Below, one piece after another: positions 1 through 7,472 of a DNA stretch of 26,406 nt. The stretch spans positions 1-26,406 of IMG/VR virus record IMGVR_UViG_3300033052_000083; one strand, given 5' to 3'. The position numbers and the translations under genes were made by a program. Numbering within the stretch: position 1 is the stretch's first letter; each line of letters starts with the position of its first letter. The DNA comes from a virus. The notes under the pieces were generated by a model that saw nothing but the letters and a program-made list of their open reading frames with translations, made no database searches and was not told the origin of the DNA.

Positions 1-320
1 ATCTTGGTACGAATGTCCGTCAGATGGGCCGCGGCGACTTCGCGCGCTTCGGCGCACGGGCGATCGCGGTCCTCGGCCAACCGCAGCAGCGCGCGGATCT
101 CGTCCAGCGTGAAGCCCAGTTCACGCGCGCGCCGCACAAAGCCGAGGCGCATGAGATGGCCATGACCGTAGAGCCGGTGACCGCCGTCGCTGCGCGCAGG
201 CGTGGGTAGCAGGCCTATTTTCTCATAGTAGCGGATGGTCTCGATGTTGCACCCGGTACGCCGCGACAGCATCCCGATTGGAAGCCGGGGCGCTGTGTCC
301 TGCAGATTTTTCCGATCCAT
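1..320 (-). CDS. merR: Mercury-responsive MerR-family transcriptional regulator (3' end outside window)
   Basis: This is the divergently transcribed regulator of the mer operon. The ATG at 318-320 (minus strand) opens about 106 codons that run off the left edge of the window, so the C-terminus is missing. The N-terminal winged HTH is clear: it contains IGMLSRRTGC, then IETIRYYEKIGLL, then GGHRLYG, which is the MerR signature. A leucine-rich stretch follows, leading into a CAEAR motif. In mercury MerRs this position holds the first of three Hg(II)-binding cysteines; the other two would lie beyond the edge. Known MerR proteins hold an untwisted promoter closed and activate merT when Hg(II) binds. 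The assignment to mercury rather than another metal rests on that cysteine and on the adjacent merTPA genes. Confidence 0.9.
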   Translation of the reverse strand, partial: MDRKNLQDTAPRLPIGMLSRRTGCNIETIRYYEKIGLLPTPARSDGGHRLYGHGHLMRLGFVRRARELGFTLDEIRALLRLAEDRDRPCAEAREVAAAHLTDIRTK

Positions 321-333
321 GATGAAATACCTC

Positions 334-364
334 TTGAACCTGTAGCCGCTACAGATCCTATCTA
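334..364 (+). promoter_or_regulatory. mer promoter/operator with 19-bp spacer
   Basis: TTGAAC (334-339) and TATCTA (359-364) are separated by 19 bp, the over-long spacer typical of MerR-family-activated promoters. The spacer holds a perfect dyad, CTGTAG-CCG-CTACAG (340-354), where a MerR dimer would bind. The site lies between the divergent merR and merT starts, so it probably controls both. The operator half-site resembles the CTGTAG/CTACAG type of several metal-responsive MerR proteins more than the Tn21 merOP sequence. Confidence 0.75.
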
Positions 365-394
365 GGGTCAACAACGTGATTCGGAGAACAGAAA

Positions 395-766
395 ATGACT
401 CAACCTGAAACGGCTTCCAAACGAGGTACGTGGGTTGCGATTGCCGCAGGAAGTCTCGGCGCGATTGGCGCAGCCTCGTGTTGCATCGTCCCGCTGGTGC
501 TCTTCACACTGGGCGTCAGTGGCGCATGGATCGGCAACCTGACCGCGCTCGCCCCCTATCAGCCCATCTTCCTGGCGATCGCCATCGCCTTTCTGGCGGC
601 CGGGTTCTGGCGGATCTATCGTCGACCACAGGCGGTCTGCGCCGAGGGCGAATGCGGCACGCCTTCCTCCAACCGCCTGGCAAAGACGGCCTTGTGGCTT
701 GCAACGGCGCTCATCGGGCTTGCCGTCCTCTTCCCCTATCTCGCCCCCCTTTTCCTCGAAGTTTGA
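395..766 (+). CDS. merT: Mercuric transport protein MerT
   Basis: This 123-aa inner-membrane protein passes Hg(II) from periplasmic MerP to cytoplasmic MerA. Three hydrophobic segments are visible: about residues 12-36, 48-70 and 98-118. The first contains the vicinal pair ASCCIVP, and the loop after the second carries VCAEGEC. Both cysteine pairs are the mercury-binding residues known in MerT. Start choice: ATG at 395 has a GGAG about 8 nt upstream and follows the mer promoter. It is the first gene of merT-merP-merA. Length is close to the family norm of about 116 aa. Confidence 0.93.
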   Translation: MTQPETASKRGTWVAIAAGSLGAIGAASCCIVPLVLFTLGVSGAWIGNLTALAPYQPIFLAIAIAFLAAGFWRIYRRPQAVCAEGECGTPSSNRLAKTALWLATALIGLAVLFPYLAPLFLEV

Positions 767-777
767 ACAAGGAGACC

Positions 778-1062
778 ATGATGAAGAAGCTTACTCTGCT
801 CGCGGCCGCGGCTGTGCTGTTCGCATCCGGCCCGGCCTTTGCCGCAATCCGGACCGTCACCCTGGCCGTCGAGAACATGACTTGCGTGACCTGCGGCCCC
901 GTAGTCAAAAAGAGCCTGTCGCGCGTACCCGGCGTGACCGCCGTCGAAGTGTCAGCCGAAGCGCATACCGCGACCGTCACCTATGACGACGCCAAGGCCA
1001 GCACCAAGGCGTTGATCGCGGCGACCACCAACGCCGGCTACCCTTCGCAAGTCCGCAAGTGA
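778..1062 (+). CDS. merP: Periplasmic mercury-binding protein MerP
   Basis: This 94-aa protein has a Sec signal peptide (MMKK, a hydrophobic core, then cleavage after FASGPAFA) followed by one heavy-metal-associated domain. The binding loop reads NMTCVTC, matching the GMTCxxC consensus apart from Asn for Gly. It binds Hg(II) in the periplasm and hands it to MerT. The ATG at 778 has AAGGAG just upstream (769-774) and lies 11 bp after the merT stop. The same frame stays open upstream through merT, but that part has no sense as protein and no ribosome site. Confidence 0.93.
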   Translation: MMKKLTLLAAAAVLFASGPAFAAIRTVTLAVENMTCVTCGPVVKKSLSRVPGVTAVEVSAEAHTATVTYDDAKASTKALIAATTNAGYPSQVRK

Positions 1063-1072
1063 AAGCCGGATC

Positions 1073-2512
1073 ATGAGTGATTGCTGCAATCCGGTCGATC
1101 GCCCTCAGGGCAAGACGTACGATCTTATCGTCGTGGGCGGCGGATCGGCTGGTTTCTCGGCCGCGATCACCGCAGCGGAGCAAGGAGCCCAGGTCACCGT
1201 TGTCGGTGCGGGCACCATCGGTGGAACCTGCGTCAATGTCGGCTGCGTTCCTTCCAAGGCGCTGATCCGCGCGGTCGAGAGCATCCACCACGCCAATGCC
1301 GCGCCGATGCGGTTCAAGGGTGTCGAGGCCCAGGCACGAACGGCCGATTGGGGCCAGATGATCGCAGAAAAGGACGCACTCGTCTCGAGCCTTCGCCAGG
1401 CGAAATATGCGGACCTCCTGCCTCTCTACAATAATGTCGCCTACCATGAAGGCACGGCGCGGCTCGTCGATAATGGCGTCGAGGTCGGTGGAAGGAGGTT
1501 CATCGCTGACCGGATCGTGATTGCGACAGGTACTCGTCCGGCTGCACCGGCTATCCCCGGTCTTCCGGATGTCGATGCGCTTGACAGCACGACCGCGCTC
1601 GACCTGACCGAATTGCCGAAATCGATGATCGTCCTCGGAGGCGGCTATATCGGTGTGGAACTCGCTCAGATGTTCTCGCGCGCCGGTGTCGACGTGACGC
1701 TTGTTTGCCGTAGCCGTCTTCTCCCTGAGATGGAGCCGGAGATCGGCGCCGCGCTGACCGACTATCTTTCGAGCGAAGGCATCACGGTCTTGGGCAACCT
1801 CGCCTATCAGTCGGTCCACAAGACGGCGGAAGGGGGCGCTGCGCTCACCGTCCTGCGCGACGGGGTCGCCGAAATCATCGTCGCGGAGCGCCTTCTCCTG
1901 GCGACCGGGCGCGCCCCGAATGTTGAGGACCTCGGTCTCATCGAGGCGGGGGTGAAGCAGACGCTCAGCGGTGCCATCATTGTCGATGACCATATGCGAA
2001 CCTCTGTGCGCGGCGTCTATGCCGCCGGCGACGTGACGGGCCGAGACCAGTTCGTCTATATGGCGGCCTATGGCGCAAAGATCGCTGCCAAAAACGCCTT
2101 GAACGGCGACAGTCTGAGGTACGACAATTCGGCCATGCCGTCCGTCGTATTCAGCGATCCGCAGGTAGCCAGTGTCGGCTTCACCGAAGCACAGGCTATC
2201 GCGGCCGGATATGCAGCGCGAACGTCGACGCTCCCGCTCGAGAATGTCCCGCGCGCATTGGCGGCCCGCGACACGCGTGGCCTGATCAAGCTGGTTGCGG
2301 ATGGCCGGACCCGCAAACTGCTGGGCGCGCACATCCTGGCACCGGAAGGTGCGGACAGTATCCAGACCGCCGCCATGGCGCTCCGCTGCGGTCTCACGAT
2401 CGACGATCTGGTGGAGACGATCTTCCCCTATCTGACCACGGTCGAAGGCCTGAAGCTGGCGGCGCAGGCATTCGACCGGGATGTGAATAGACTGTCCTGC
2501 TGTGCGGGCTAA
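1073..2512 (+). CDS. merA: Mercury(II) reductase MerA, short form without NmerA domain
   Basis: This 479-aa flavoprotein of the pyridine-nucleotide disulfide oxidoreductase family reduces Hg(II) to volatile Hg(0) with NADPH. Visible motifs are the FAD site VVGGGSAG near residue 22, the redox-active disulfide CVNVGC near residue 54, the NADPH-site motif LGGGYIGVE, the second FAD motif YAAGDV, and the C-terminal vicinal LSCCAG that delivers Hg(II) to the active site. There is no N-terminal HMA domain (NmerA); instead the protein begins MSDCCNP, with a cysteine pair that may act as a minimal metal acceptor. It starts 10 bp after merP and is the last recognised gene of the operon. Confidence 0.95.
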   Translation: MSDCCNPVDRPQGKTYDLIVVGGGSAGFSAAITAAEQGAQVTVVGAGTIGGTCVNVGCVPSKALIRAVESIHHANAAPMRFKGVEAQARTADWGQMIAEKDALVSSLRQAKYADLLPLYNNVAYHEGTARLVDNGVEVGGRRFIADRIVIATGTRPAAPAIPGLPDVDALDSTTALDLTELPKSMIVLGGGYIGVELAQMFSRAGVDVTLVCRSRLLPEMEPEIGAALTDYLSSEGITVLGNLAYQSVHKTAEGGAALTVLRDGVAEIIVAERLLLATGRAPNVEDLGLIEAGVKQTLSGAIIVDDHMRTSVRGVYAAGDVTGRDQFVYMAAYGAKIAAKNALNGDSLRYDNSAMPSVVFSDPQVASVGFTEAQAIAAGYAARTSTLPLENVPRALAARDTRGLIKLVADGRTRKLLGAHILAPEGADSIQTAAMALRCGLTIDDLVETIFPYLTTVEGLKLAAQAFDRDVNRLSCCAG

Positions 2513-2822
2513 GTTCGCTCAGTCGCGTCGCTGCGGTGAGATGACATGAGTAGCCCGCGCTGTTCCGATCCCGGCAGCGGCGCCAGGGATTGGTCGGGTA
2601 GCTGGCGAACCGGCGTCACGCTTTGCGGCTTTGCTGGCCTGTGGTGGGGCAGCGAACGGGCTTGGGGCATGTTCTCGCGTTCTAGGGATATTGGTGCTTA
2701 GGTTTCGCGCGAGATTGGACGCCCGTCCACTGCCATAGGGGCCTATTTGCAAACGACTGGTTTTGGGCCACGCATCGCTGGCTGTGAATGGCCGGGGTTC
2801 GGCGCAAAGTGGACGATGTTTC
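2513..2822. other. Gene-free stretch between merA and the recombinase operon; probable left element junction
   Basis: I see no convincing gene here. The minus-strand open frame across it has no ribosome site and an unnatural composition. It lies between the merA stop and the last gene of the minus-strand recombinase operon, so the left attachment junction of the element should fall here. A dyad at 2716-2729 (TGGACG-CC-CGTCCA) has the shape of a serine-recombinase crossover core, meaning inverted arms around a central dinucleotide, but nothing else supports that role. Confidence 0.3.
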
Positions 2823-3203
2823 CTACCCAAACACCGCCGCTTCCTGCTCGGCCCACGGCAGTTCGGCGGCTGCCGTCATGTCCTTGATCGACACGGCCGG
2901 GGCCATGCGCCCGACCAGCAGCTTGTCCAGCACGGCCGGGGCGAGATAGGCCAGCCGCAGCATGCGCCCGACATAGCGGTCCGAGATGCCCTCGGCCTGC
3001 GCGATGTCTTGTATCGTCGCCGCTTCCCCGCTCTCGAGCTTGCGCCGCCAGCTCCACGCCTTGGCGACCGCCTTCATGACGTGCGGGTCCACCCCGCCGC
3101 TGGTTTCCGGTGCGAGGACGGCCGGCGGCATGATCTTCGGTCGCCCGTTGCGCTTGCGGATGGTGAGCGGGATGAACACCCGCATGGTAGTCGGTGCGCT
3201 CAT
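2823..3203 (-). CDS. Small HTH protein linked to serine recombinase
   Basis: This 126-aa basic protein has a helix-turn-helix-like segment around residues 65-95 (IQDIAQAEGISDRYVGRMLR), similar to the ParB/KorB type of HTH. Its ATG overlaps the recombinase stop as ATGA (3200-3203), so the two are translationally coupled. Small HTH proteins of this kind commonly follow DUF2924 and large serine recombinase genes in proteobacterial prophages. A role as accessory DNA-binding or directionality factor is plausible from that position but not shown by sequence. The N-terminal 35 residues are rich in basic and proline residues. Confidence 0.75.
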   Translation of the reverse strand: MSAPTTMRVFIPLTIRKRNGRPKIMPPAVLAPETSGGVDPHVMKAVAKAWSWRRKLESGEAATIQDIAQAEGISDRYVGRMLRLAYLAPAVLDKLLVGRMAPAVSIKDMTAAAELPWAEQEAAVFG

Positions 3204-4519
3204 GCGGCCAACTCCTGTTTGGGCGTGACCATTTCGCGGACGATCGATCCGAGCCCCTCGGTGCGCAGGTCAACGGCGAGGCCATCGGCGCTGACCGTGA
3301 CCCGCTCGATGAGCAGCCGGGCGATGCGCGCCTGCTCGGCCGGGAATAGTGACTCCCAGAGGCCATCGAACCCCGACAACGCGGTGACCACATCGCCTTC
3401 GGCCATGTCGGGATCAGAGCGCCGCGCAGCCTCCACCGCCCGGGCCACAACCTCCGGGGTGCGCAGCAACGCCCGGATGTGCTGGACCACGGCATTCTCC
3501 ACCATGCCCGCGTTGAGCCGAACATAGCCGTCACGGCCTTCACCGGCACGGTTCCGGATAGCATCCATCGACGTGTAGTAGCGGTAAAGGCGGCTGCCCT
3601 TCTTGGTCATGGTCGGCGTCATGGCGACGCCGCTTGTCGTGAAGATTAGCCCCTTCAGCATCGCCGGGGTCTTGGCCCGGGTGTTGGCTGCGCGCTGGCG
3701 CGGGCTCTCTTGCAATATGGCATGAACCGCATCCCAGAGCTGCTGGTCGATGATACCTTGATGTTCGCCGGGATAGCTCGTGCCCTTGTGGACCGCCTCG
3801 CCGAGATAAAGCCGGTTGCGGAACAGCTTGTAGAGGAACCCTTTGTCGATCGGCTTGCCGCGCTTGCTACGCACATCATTGGCGACCAGTTCACGGGTCA
3901 GCAGCGTGGCCGAGCCCAGCTCGGTGAACCGCTGAAACACGGCCCGAACCTGAGCGGCTTCGGCCTCGTTGACGACCAGCTTGCGATCGATGACGTCGTA
4001 ACCCCAAGGTACGAATCCACCCATCCACATCCCCTTGGCGCGGCTGGCAGCGAACTTGTCGCGGATGCGCTCCCCGGTGACCTCGCGTTCGAACTGGGCG
4101 AACGACAGCAGGATGTTCAGCGTCAGCCGGCCCATCGAGGTAGTGGTGTTGAACGCTTGCGTCACCGACACGAAGGTCACGTTGTTGCGGTCGAAGGCCT
4201 CGACCAGCTTGGCAAAGTCCATCAGCGAGCGCGACAGGCGATCAATCTTGTAGACGACGATGACGTCGACGAGCCCCGCCTCTACGTCTTCCAGCAGGGC
4301 CTTGAGGCCGGGCCGTTCGAGCGACCCGCCTGAATATCCGCCGTCGTCGTAGCGTTCGCGCATGCAGACCCAGCCCTCGGCGCGCTGGCTGGCGATATAG
4401 GCCTCGCAGGATTCCCGTTGGGCATCGAGGCTGTTGAACTCCATGTCCAACCCTTCCTCGCTGGATTTGCGGGTATAGACGGCGCAGCGCAGACGGCGCG
4501 GTGTTGCTGTCTCCTTCAT
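3200..4519 (-). CDS. Large serine recombinase (integrase/resolvase family)
   Basis: This 439-aa site-specific recombinase probably catalyses integration and excision of the element. The N-terminal resolvase domain shows AVYTRKSSEEG with the nucleophilic serine near residue 19-20, then YDDGGYSGGSLERP, then VVYKIDRLSRS, then the long E helix. After it come a Recombinase domain (about residues 165-270, with NRLYLGE) and a zinc-ribbon-like/C-terminal region (GLIFTTSG, then LYRYYTS). The usual CxxC of the ribbon is not obvious. The frame stays open upstream to 4678, but that part overlaps the DUF2924 gene; the ATG at 4519 forms an ATGA overlap with its stop and opens directly onto the recombinase fold. 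It lies at the left end of the phage block, as expected for an integrase. Confidence 0.92.
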   Translation of the reverse strand: MKETATPRRLRCAVYTRKSSEEGLDMEFNSLDAQRESCEAYIASQRAEGWVCMRERYDDGGYSGGSLERPGLKALLEDVEAGLVDVIVVYKIDRLSRSLMDFAKLVEAFDRNNVTFVSVTQAFNTTTSMGRLTLNILLSFAQFEREVTGERIRDKFAASRAKGMWMGGFVPWGYDVIDRKLVVNEAEAAQVRAVFQRFTELGSATLLTRELVANDVRSKRGKPIDKGFLYKLFRNRLYLGEAVHKGTSYPGEHQGIIDQQLWDAVHAILQESPRQRAANTRAKTPAMLKGLIFTTSGVAMTPTMTKKGSRLYRYYTSMDAIRNRAGEGRDGYVRLNAGMVENAVVQHIRALLRTPEVVARAVEAARRSDPDMAEGDVVTALSGFDGLWESLFPAEQARIARLLIERVTVSADGLAVDLRTEGLGSIVREMVTPKQELAA

Positions 4520-4977
4520 GCTGCACCCCTCTTGTTTTCGCGCAGGCCAAAGAAGCGGTAGCCGTTCCACTGCGTTCCGGTGATGTCGCGGGCGATGGCC
4601 GACAGGGACTTGTAGCGGCGGCCCTGCCAGTCGAAACCGCCCTGAAGGACCGTGATGACATGCTCCACGTCGTTCCATTCGCGCACCAGCCGGGTGCCGA
4701 TGACCGGGTTGCGGGGGTCGCTGATTACCGTGCTCCGGACCTTCTTGCCTTCGACCTCGTCGGCCAGCGCATCCAGCAGCCGGCCAACAGGCTTCGGCAG
4801 ACCGCCATAGGTCAGTTCCTGGATCCGATAGGCCAGTCGCTGCTCAAGGAAAGTCCGGCTGTTATTAGGCGGCGTTGATCCCATCAGCGTCTGCCATTCG
4901 GCCTTCAGCTCATTGACCGTCATAGCCTTGAGGCCTGCCAGCCTCGCCAGCACCGGCCCGTCGTGTTGGTGTTGCAT
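4516..4977 (-). CDS. DUF2924 family protein
   Basis: This 153-aa protein has DUF2924 features: an N-terminal LAGLKAMTVNELKAEW helix, FLEQRLAYRIQEL, then GTRLVREWNDVEHVITVL and the C-terminal GTQWNGYRFFGL motif. The function of DUF2924 is not established; members nearly always sit directly upstream of a large serine recombinase in alphaproteobacterial prophages. It is coupled to that gene by a 4-bp ATGA overlap and to the small upstream gene by TAATG. The protein is soluble, and the C-terminal half resembles a small DNA-binding fold. Confidence 0.88.
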   Translation of the reverse strand: MQHQHDGPVLARLAGLKAMTVNELKAEWQTLMGSTPPNNSRTFLEQRLAYRIQELTYGGLPKPVGRLLDALADEVEGKKVRSTVISDPRNPVIGTRLVREWNDVEHVITVLQGGFDWQGRRYKSLSAIARDITGTQWNGYRFFGLRENKRGAA

Positions 4978-5183
4978 TATCGTCCTCCATTGCGGGCCTT
5001 GTGCCCAGGACGACTGACGCTCTTGCTGGCCGGGATAGCGAGCGAACTATCTCCGCTGGCAGCAGATATAGAACTGGACTGTTCGCGCATGCGCTGAATG
5101 CCCGCTGCCAGAATGCGCCCCAACTCGGCGAGCCGAGCCTCGGCGCTCATCTGGTCCGGATTGATGCCGCTGGTTCTGGTCAT
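4977..5183 (-). CDS. Small hypothetical phage protein, 68 aa
   Basis: A short gene fitted between the helicase and DUF2924 genes. Its ATG at 5183 overlaps the helicase stop as ATGA (5180-5183), and its TAA shares one base with the DUF2924 ATG. The N-terminal half is a predicted amphipathic helix (SAEARLAELGRILAAGIQRM); the rest is Ser/Ala/Lys-rich and probably disordered. No domain is recognised. Perfect packing in the operon is the main evidence that it is translated. A longer frame reaching 5258 would overlap the helicase heavily and is less likely. Confidence 0.65.
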   Translation of the reverse strand: MTRTSGINPDQMSAEARLAELGRILAAGIQRMREQSSSISAASGDSSLAIPASKSVSRPGHKARNGGR

Positions 5184-6862
5184 GCGGCGCTCCGGTGCGC
5201 TTGTCCGAAGACCGCCGTGGTGATTGCAAGGCGGTTCCAGTAGTAGCGCAGCTGGCAATTGGCATCGTACTTGGAGAAGCCGAAGTTCATCGGCGACACC
5301 GAGGCACCGGCACGGCGCAAGCAGTTGAGCTGCTTGGTGGACGCGGGCTCCTTGAGCCAGCGCTTGCTCTTGGCGGCAGCCAGACTGTTTTCGGCCGAAC
5401 GGAGAAAATCATCGGCCTCGGCCAGAGCCTGCACCTTGGTCCCGATGGCGATCTTGCGCGGAGCCCCGGCCTTGGGTCCGCCCAGCGCGTGCCAGAGAGT
5501 GCCGTCGTGAAACACGCCCGCCCAGGCGTCAAAGCCGCTGGCGATCAGCGACGATCCGTCCCCGCTGACATCACACCATTGGAAGGGCGACTGGTTCAGT
5601 AGGTCGATCTCCAGCAGTTCGAAGTCGGTCAGGACGCGCTTCTCGCCGACCTGGCGGGTGAAGACATGGCCGCAAAACGGGCATTCACCGGTCCCGAGCG
5701 GGATCTCGGCTTCACAGTCCGGGCAGGTTTTATAGGGCGCCGCGCTGGGATCCGAGTCCTCGTCGTCGAGCGAGATTTCCTGCTCGAGGCAGCCATGGCG
5801 AATGGCTGCGCCCGCGAAGTCAAGAATGACACAGTCGGTCTTGATGATGCCGGGATAACGTAGGGGATCAACCTTGCGCAGCCCACGACCCACCGCCTGA
5901 ATGAAGGTGCCCTTGTGAAGCATCGGGCGCAGGATGCCGATGCAGGCCACCGGCTGGCTGTCGAAGCCTTCGGTGAGCACCATGCAGTTGGTGAGGACCT
6001 GGACGTCGCCCCGGTCGAAGCGGGCTATGAGATCCGCACGGTCGGCACCTGCCATTTCCCCGGAAATCGTCTCGGCCGTCACCCCGGCGGACCGGAAGGC
6101 AGCAGCCACAGCATCTGCATGGTCGACGGTCGAGCAGAAGAATATGGTCCGGCGGTCGCCGGCCTTTTCTTTCCAGTGCCGCACGACCGCATCATTGAGG
6201 ACCGCCCGGTTCAAGACCTTGTCCGCCTGGCGCATGTCGAAGTCACCAGCGGTTGCGTCGATGCCGGCGAGCTCATCGCCCACCCCGAGATCCATCGTAT
6301 AGGTCCGGGGCGGCACGAGAATTCCCCGGGCAATCAGGGTGCCGATCTTCAGCTGATAACCGATGTTGCTGAAGGTCTGCCGCAGGGAGCGGCCATCCCC
6401 CCGGCTAGGGGTCGCAGACAGCCCGAGGATCTTTACCTTCGGATTGATGCGGCGGACATCAGCGACGATGTCCATGTAGCCGGTCGCAGCCGCGCGGTGG
6501 CACTCGTCGATGACGAGATGGGAGATGTGGCCGATGTCAGCCCGGCGATTGGCACGAGCCAGGGTCTGGACGCTGCCGAACACCAGCTTTCCGGTCCAGT
6601 CGTTCTGCGACGCCTTGACGATCGAGGAACGCAGTCCCGTGATACCGCTGATCGCGGCGAGGTTCTGCTGGACCAATTCATCCGTATGCTGGAGCATCAG
6701 AATGCGGGCGTTGCTTTGCGCTTCCGCCTCCTCGCCGATGTAGAACCCGGCCACGGCCGTCTTGCCGGCCCCGGTCGGAAGCATGAGGATCGTGTTGCCG
6801 TGGGCAGCCGTCTTCGCTCGGGCGGCATCGACTGCCGCCCGCTGGTAGTCCCGAGGGATCAT
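5180..6862 (-). CDS. Phage DEAD/DEAH-box helicase (SF2) with zinc ribbon
   Basis: This 560-aa superfamily-2 helicase has YQRAAV near the N-terminus (Q-motif-like), Walker A GAGKT at residues 31-35, motif II DECH at 119-122, motif III SATPSRGDG, a helicase C domain with motif V VLTEGFDSQ, and motif VI QAVGRGLRK. A four-cysteine ribbon (CPDC, then CPFCGHVF) follows, and a C-terminal region ends in a segment related to phage DNA metabolism proteins. It probably unwinds DNA during phage replication or recombination. It lies downstream of the DUF669-like and Sak4-like genes, a common phage arrangement. The start is unambiguous, 15 bp after the previous stop. Confidence 0.9.
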   Translation of the reverse strand: MIPRDYQRAAVDAARAKTAAHGNTILMLPTGAGKTAVAGFYIGEEAEAQSNARILMLQHTDELVQQNLAAISGITGLRSSIVKASQNDWTGKLVFGSVQTLARANRRADIGHISHLVIDECHRAAATGYMDIVADVRRINPKVKILGLSATPSRGDGRSLRQTFSNIGYQLKIGTLIARGILVPPRTYTMDLGVGDELAGIDATAGDFDMRQADKVLNRAVLNDAVVRHWKEKAGDRRTIFFCSTVDHADAVAAAFRSAGVTAETISGEMAGADRADLIARFDRGDVQVLTNCMVLTEGFDSQPVACIGILRPMLHKGTFIQAVGRGLRKVDPLRYPGIIKTDCVILDFAGAAIRHGCLEQEISLDDEDSDPSAAPYKTCPDCEAEIPLGTGECPFCGHVFTRQVGEKRVLTDFELLEIDLLNQSPFQWCDVSGDGSSLIASGFDAWAGVFHDGTLWHALGGPKAGAPRKIAIGTKVQALAEADDFLRSAENSLAAAKSKRWLKEPASTKQLNCLRRAGASVSPMNFGFSKYDANCQLRYYWNRLAITTAVFGQAHRSAA

Positions 6863-6877
6863 GGTGGTGCCTTTCGC

Positions 6878-7468
6878 TTACTGGGCCCAGAACGGCGCGC
6901 CGCCGTTCGTGGGAGCCATGGCCGGTGCGCTGGCAGTGGGCGTGTATGCGCCGGGCGTGGTGCCCATCAGGGCGGCGTATTCAGGATGCTGGGGGCCGAT
7001 AGCTGCGACGACGACGTTGCGCCCCTGATCGCTGGGATCATTCTTGTCGCGCTCGATCCCGAGCTTGGCGATGAAGGTCAGGCCGCTCATATCGCCGAAG
7101 CTGCGGATCGTGCGCTTTGCCCGGGCCTGGTCCGAGGTGTCATCGGCGCGGACGCCATGAGCGGACTCAAGGATGCCGCGCAGCAGGGCCCGCCCGCGGT
7201 TCGCATAGGTATCCTCCGCCCCGGTATCGGCGTTGCGGCCACGGAAACCGATGCGCGTGTAGATACGGCGGCGTGCGTGCGGGCCTTCTTCGATCACGCC
7301 CTCGGTGTTGAGATAGAGGGCAGAGCTGCTCTTGCTCTGGGTGAGCCAGCCTTCGGGGCCAGCGCCACCGGGGCGAATGGTCATGTGAAGGCGGACCAGC
7401 GTGTTGGCGGGAATAAGTGCGAAGGCCGAGTCCTGGGTGTCGGCGGTGTTGAAATCCATATTGGTCAT
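6878..7468 (-). CDS. DUF669-like phage protein (probable ssDNA-binding or recombination accessory)
   Basis: This 196-aa protein has the phage DUF669-type pattern: it begins with MDFNTADTQ, then PANTLVRLHMTIRPGG, a compact beta-rich middle (RRRIYTRIGFRG), LLRGILESAHGV, and a Pro/Ala/Thr tail ending in an aromatic tip (APFWAQ). A flexible tail with an acidic or aromatic tip recalls single-stranded DNA-binding proteins. This, with the recombinase ATPase and helicase neighbours, suggests an SSB-like role; that is inference. I chose ATG 7468, five bases after the ATPase gene; ATG 7459 is the alternative. The longer frame to 7555 only overlaps the neighbour. Confidence 0.75.
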   Translation of the reverse strand: MTNMDFNTADTQDSAFALIPANTLVRLHMTIRPGGAGPEGWLTQSKSSSALYLNTEGVIEEGPHARRRIYTRIGFRGRNADTGAEDTYANRGRALLRGILESAHGVRADDTSDQARAKRTIRSFGDMSGLTFIAKLGIERDKNDPSDQGRNVVVAAIGPQHPEYAALMGTTPGAYTPTASAPAMAPTNGGAPFWAQ

Positions 7469-7472
7469 GGTG

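Noticed and set aside
977-2332. Long 451-codon minus-strand frame opposite merA
   Set aside because: It is antisense to an unmistakable merA; composition is Arg/Asp/His-rich with no motif, a normal mirror of GC-rich coding DNA.
1-2512. mer operon as part of a Tn3-type transposon
   Set aside because: No transposase, resolvase of the TnpR type, or 38-bp terminal repeat is visible near it; the only recombinase belongs to the prophage.
2519-2830. 103-aa minus-strand frame between merA and the recombinase set
   Set aside because: No ribosome site, odd composition, and it runs into the expected attachment junction.
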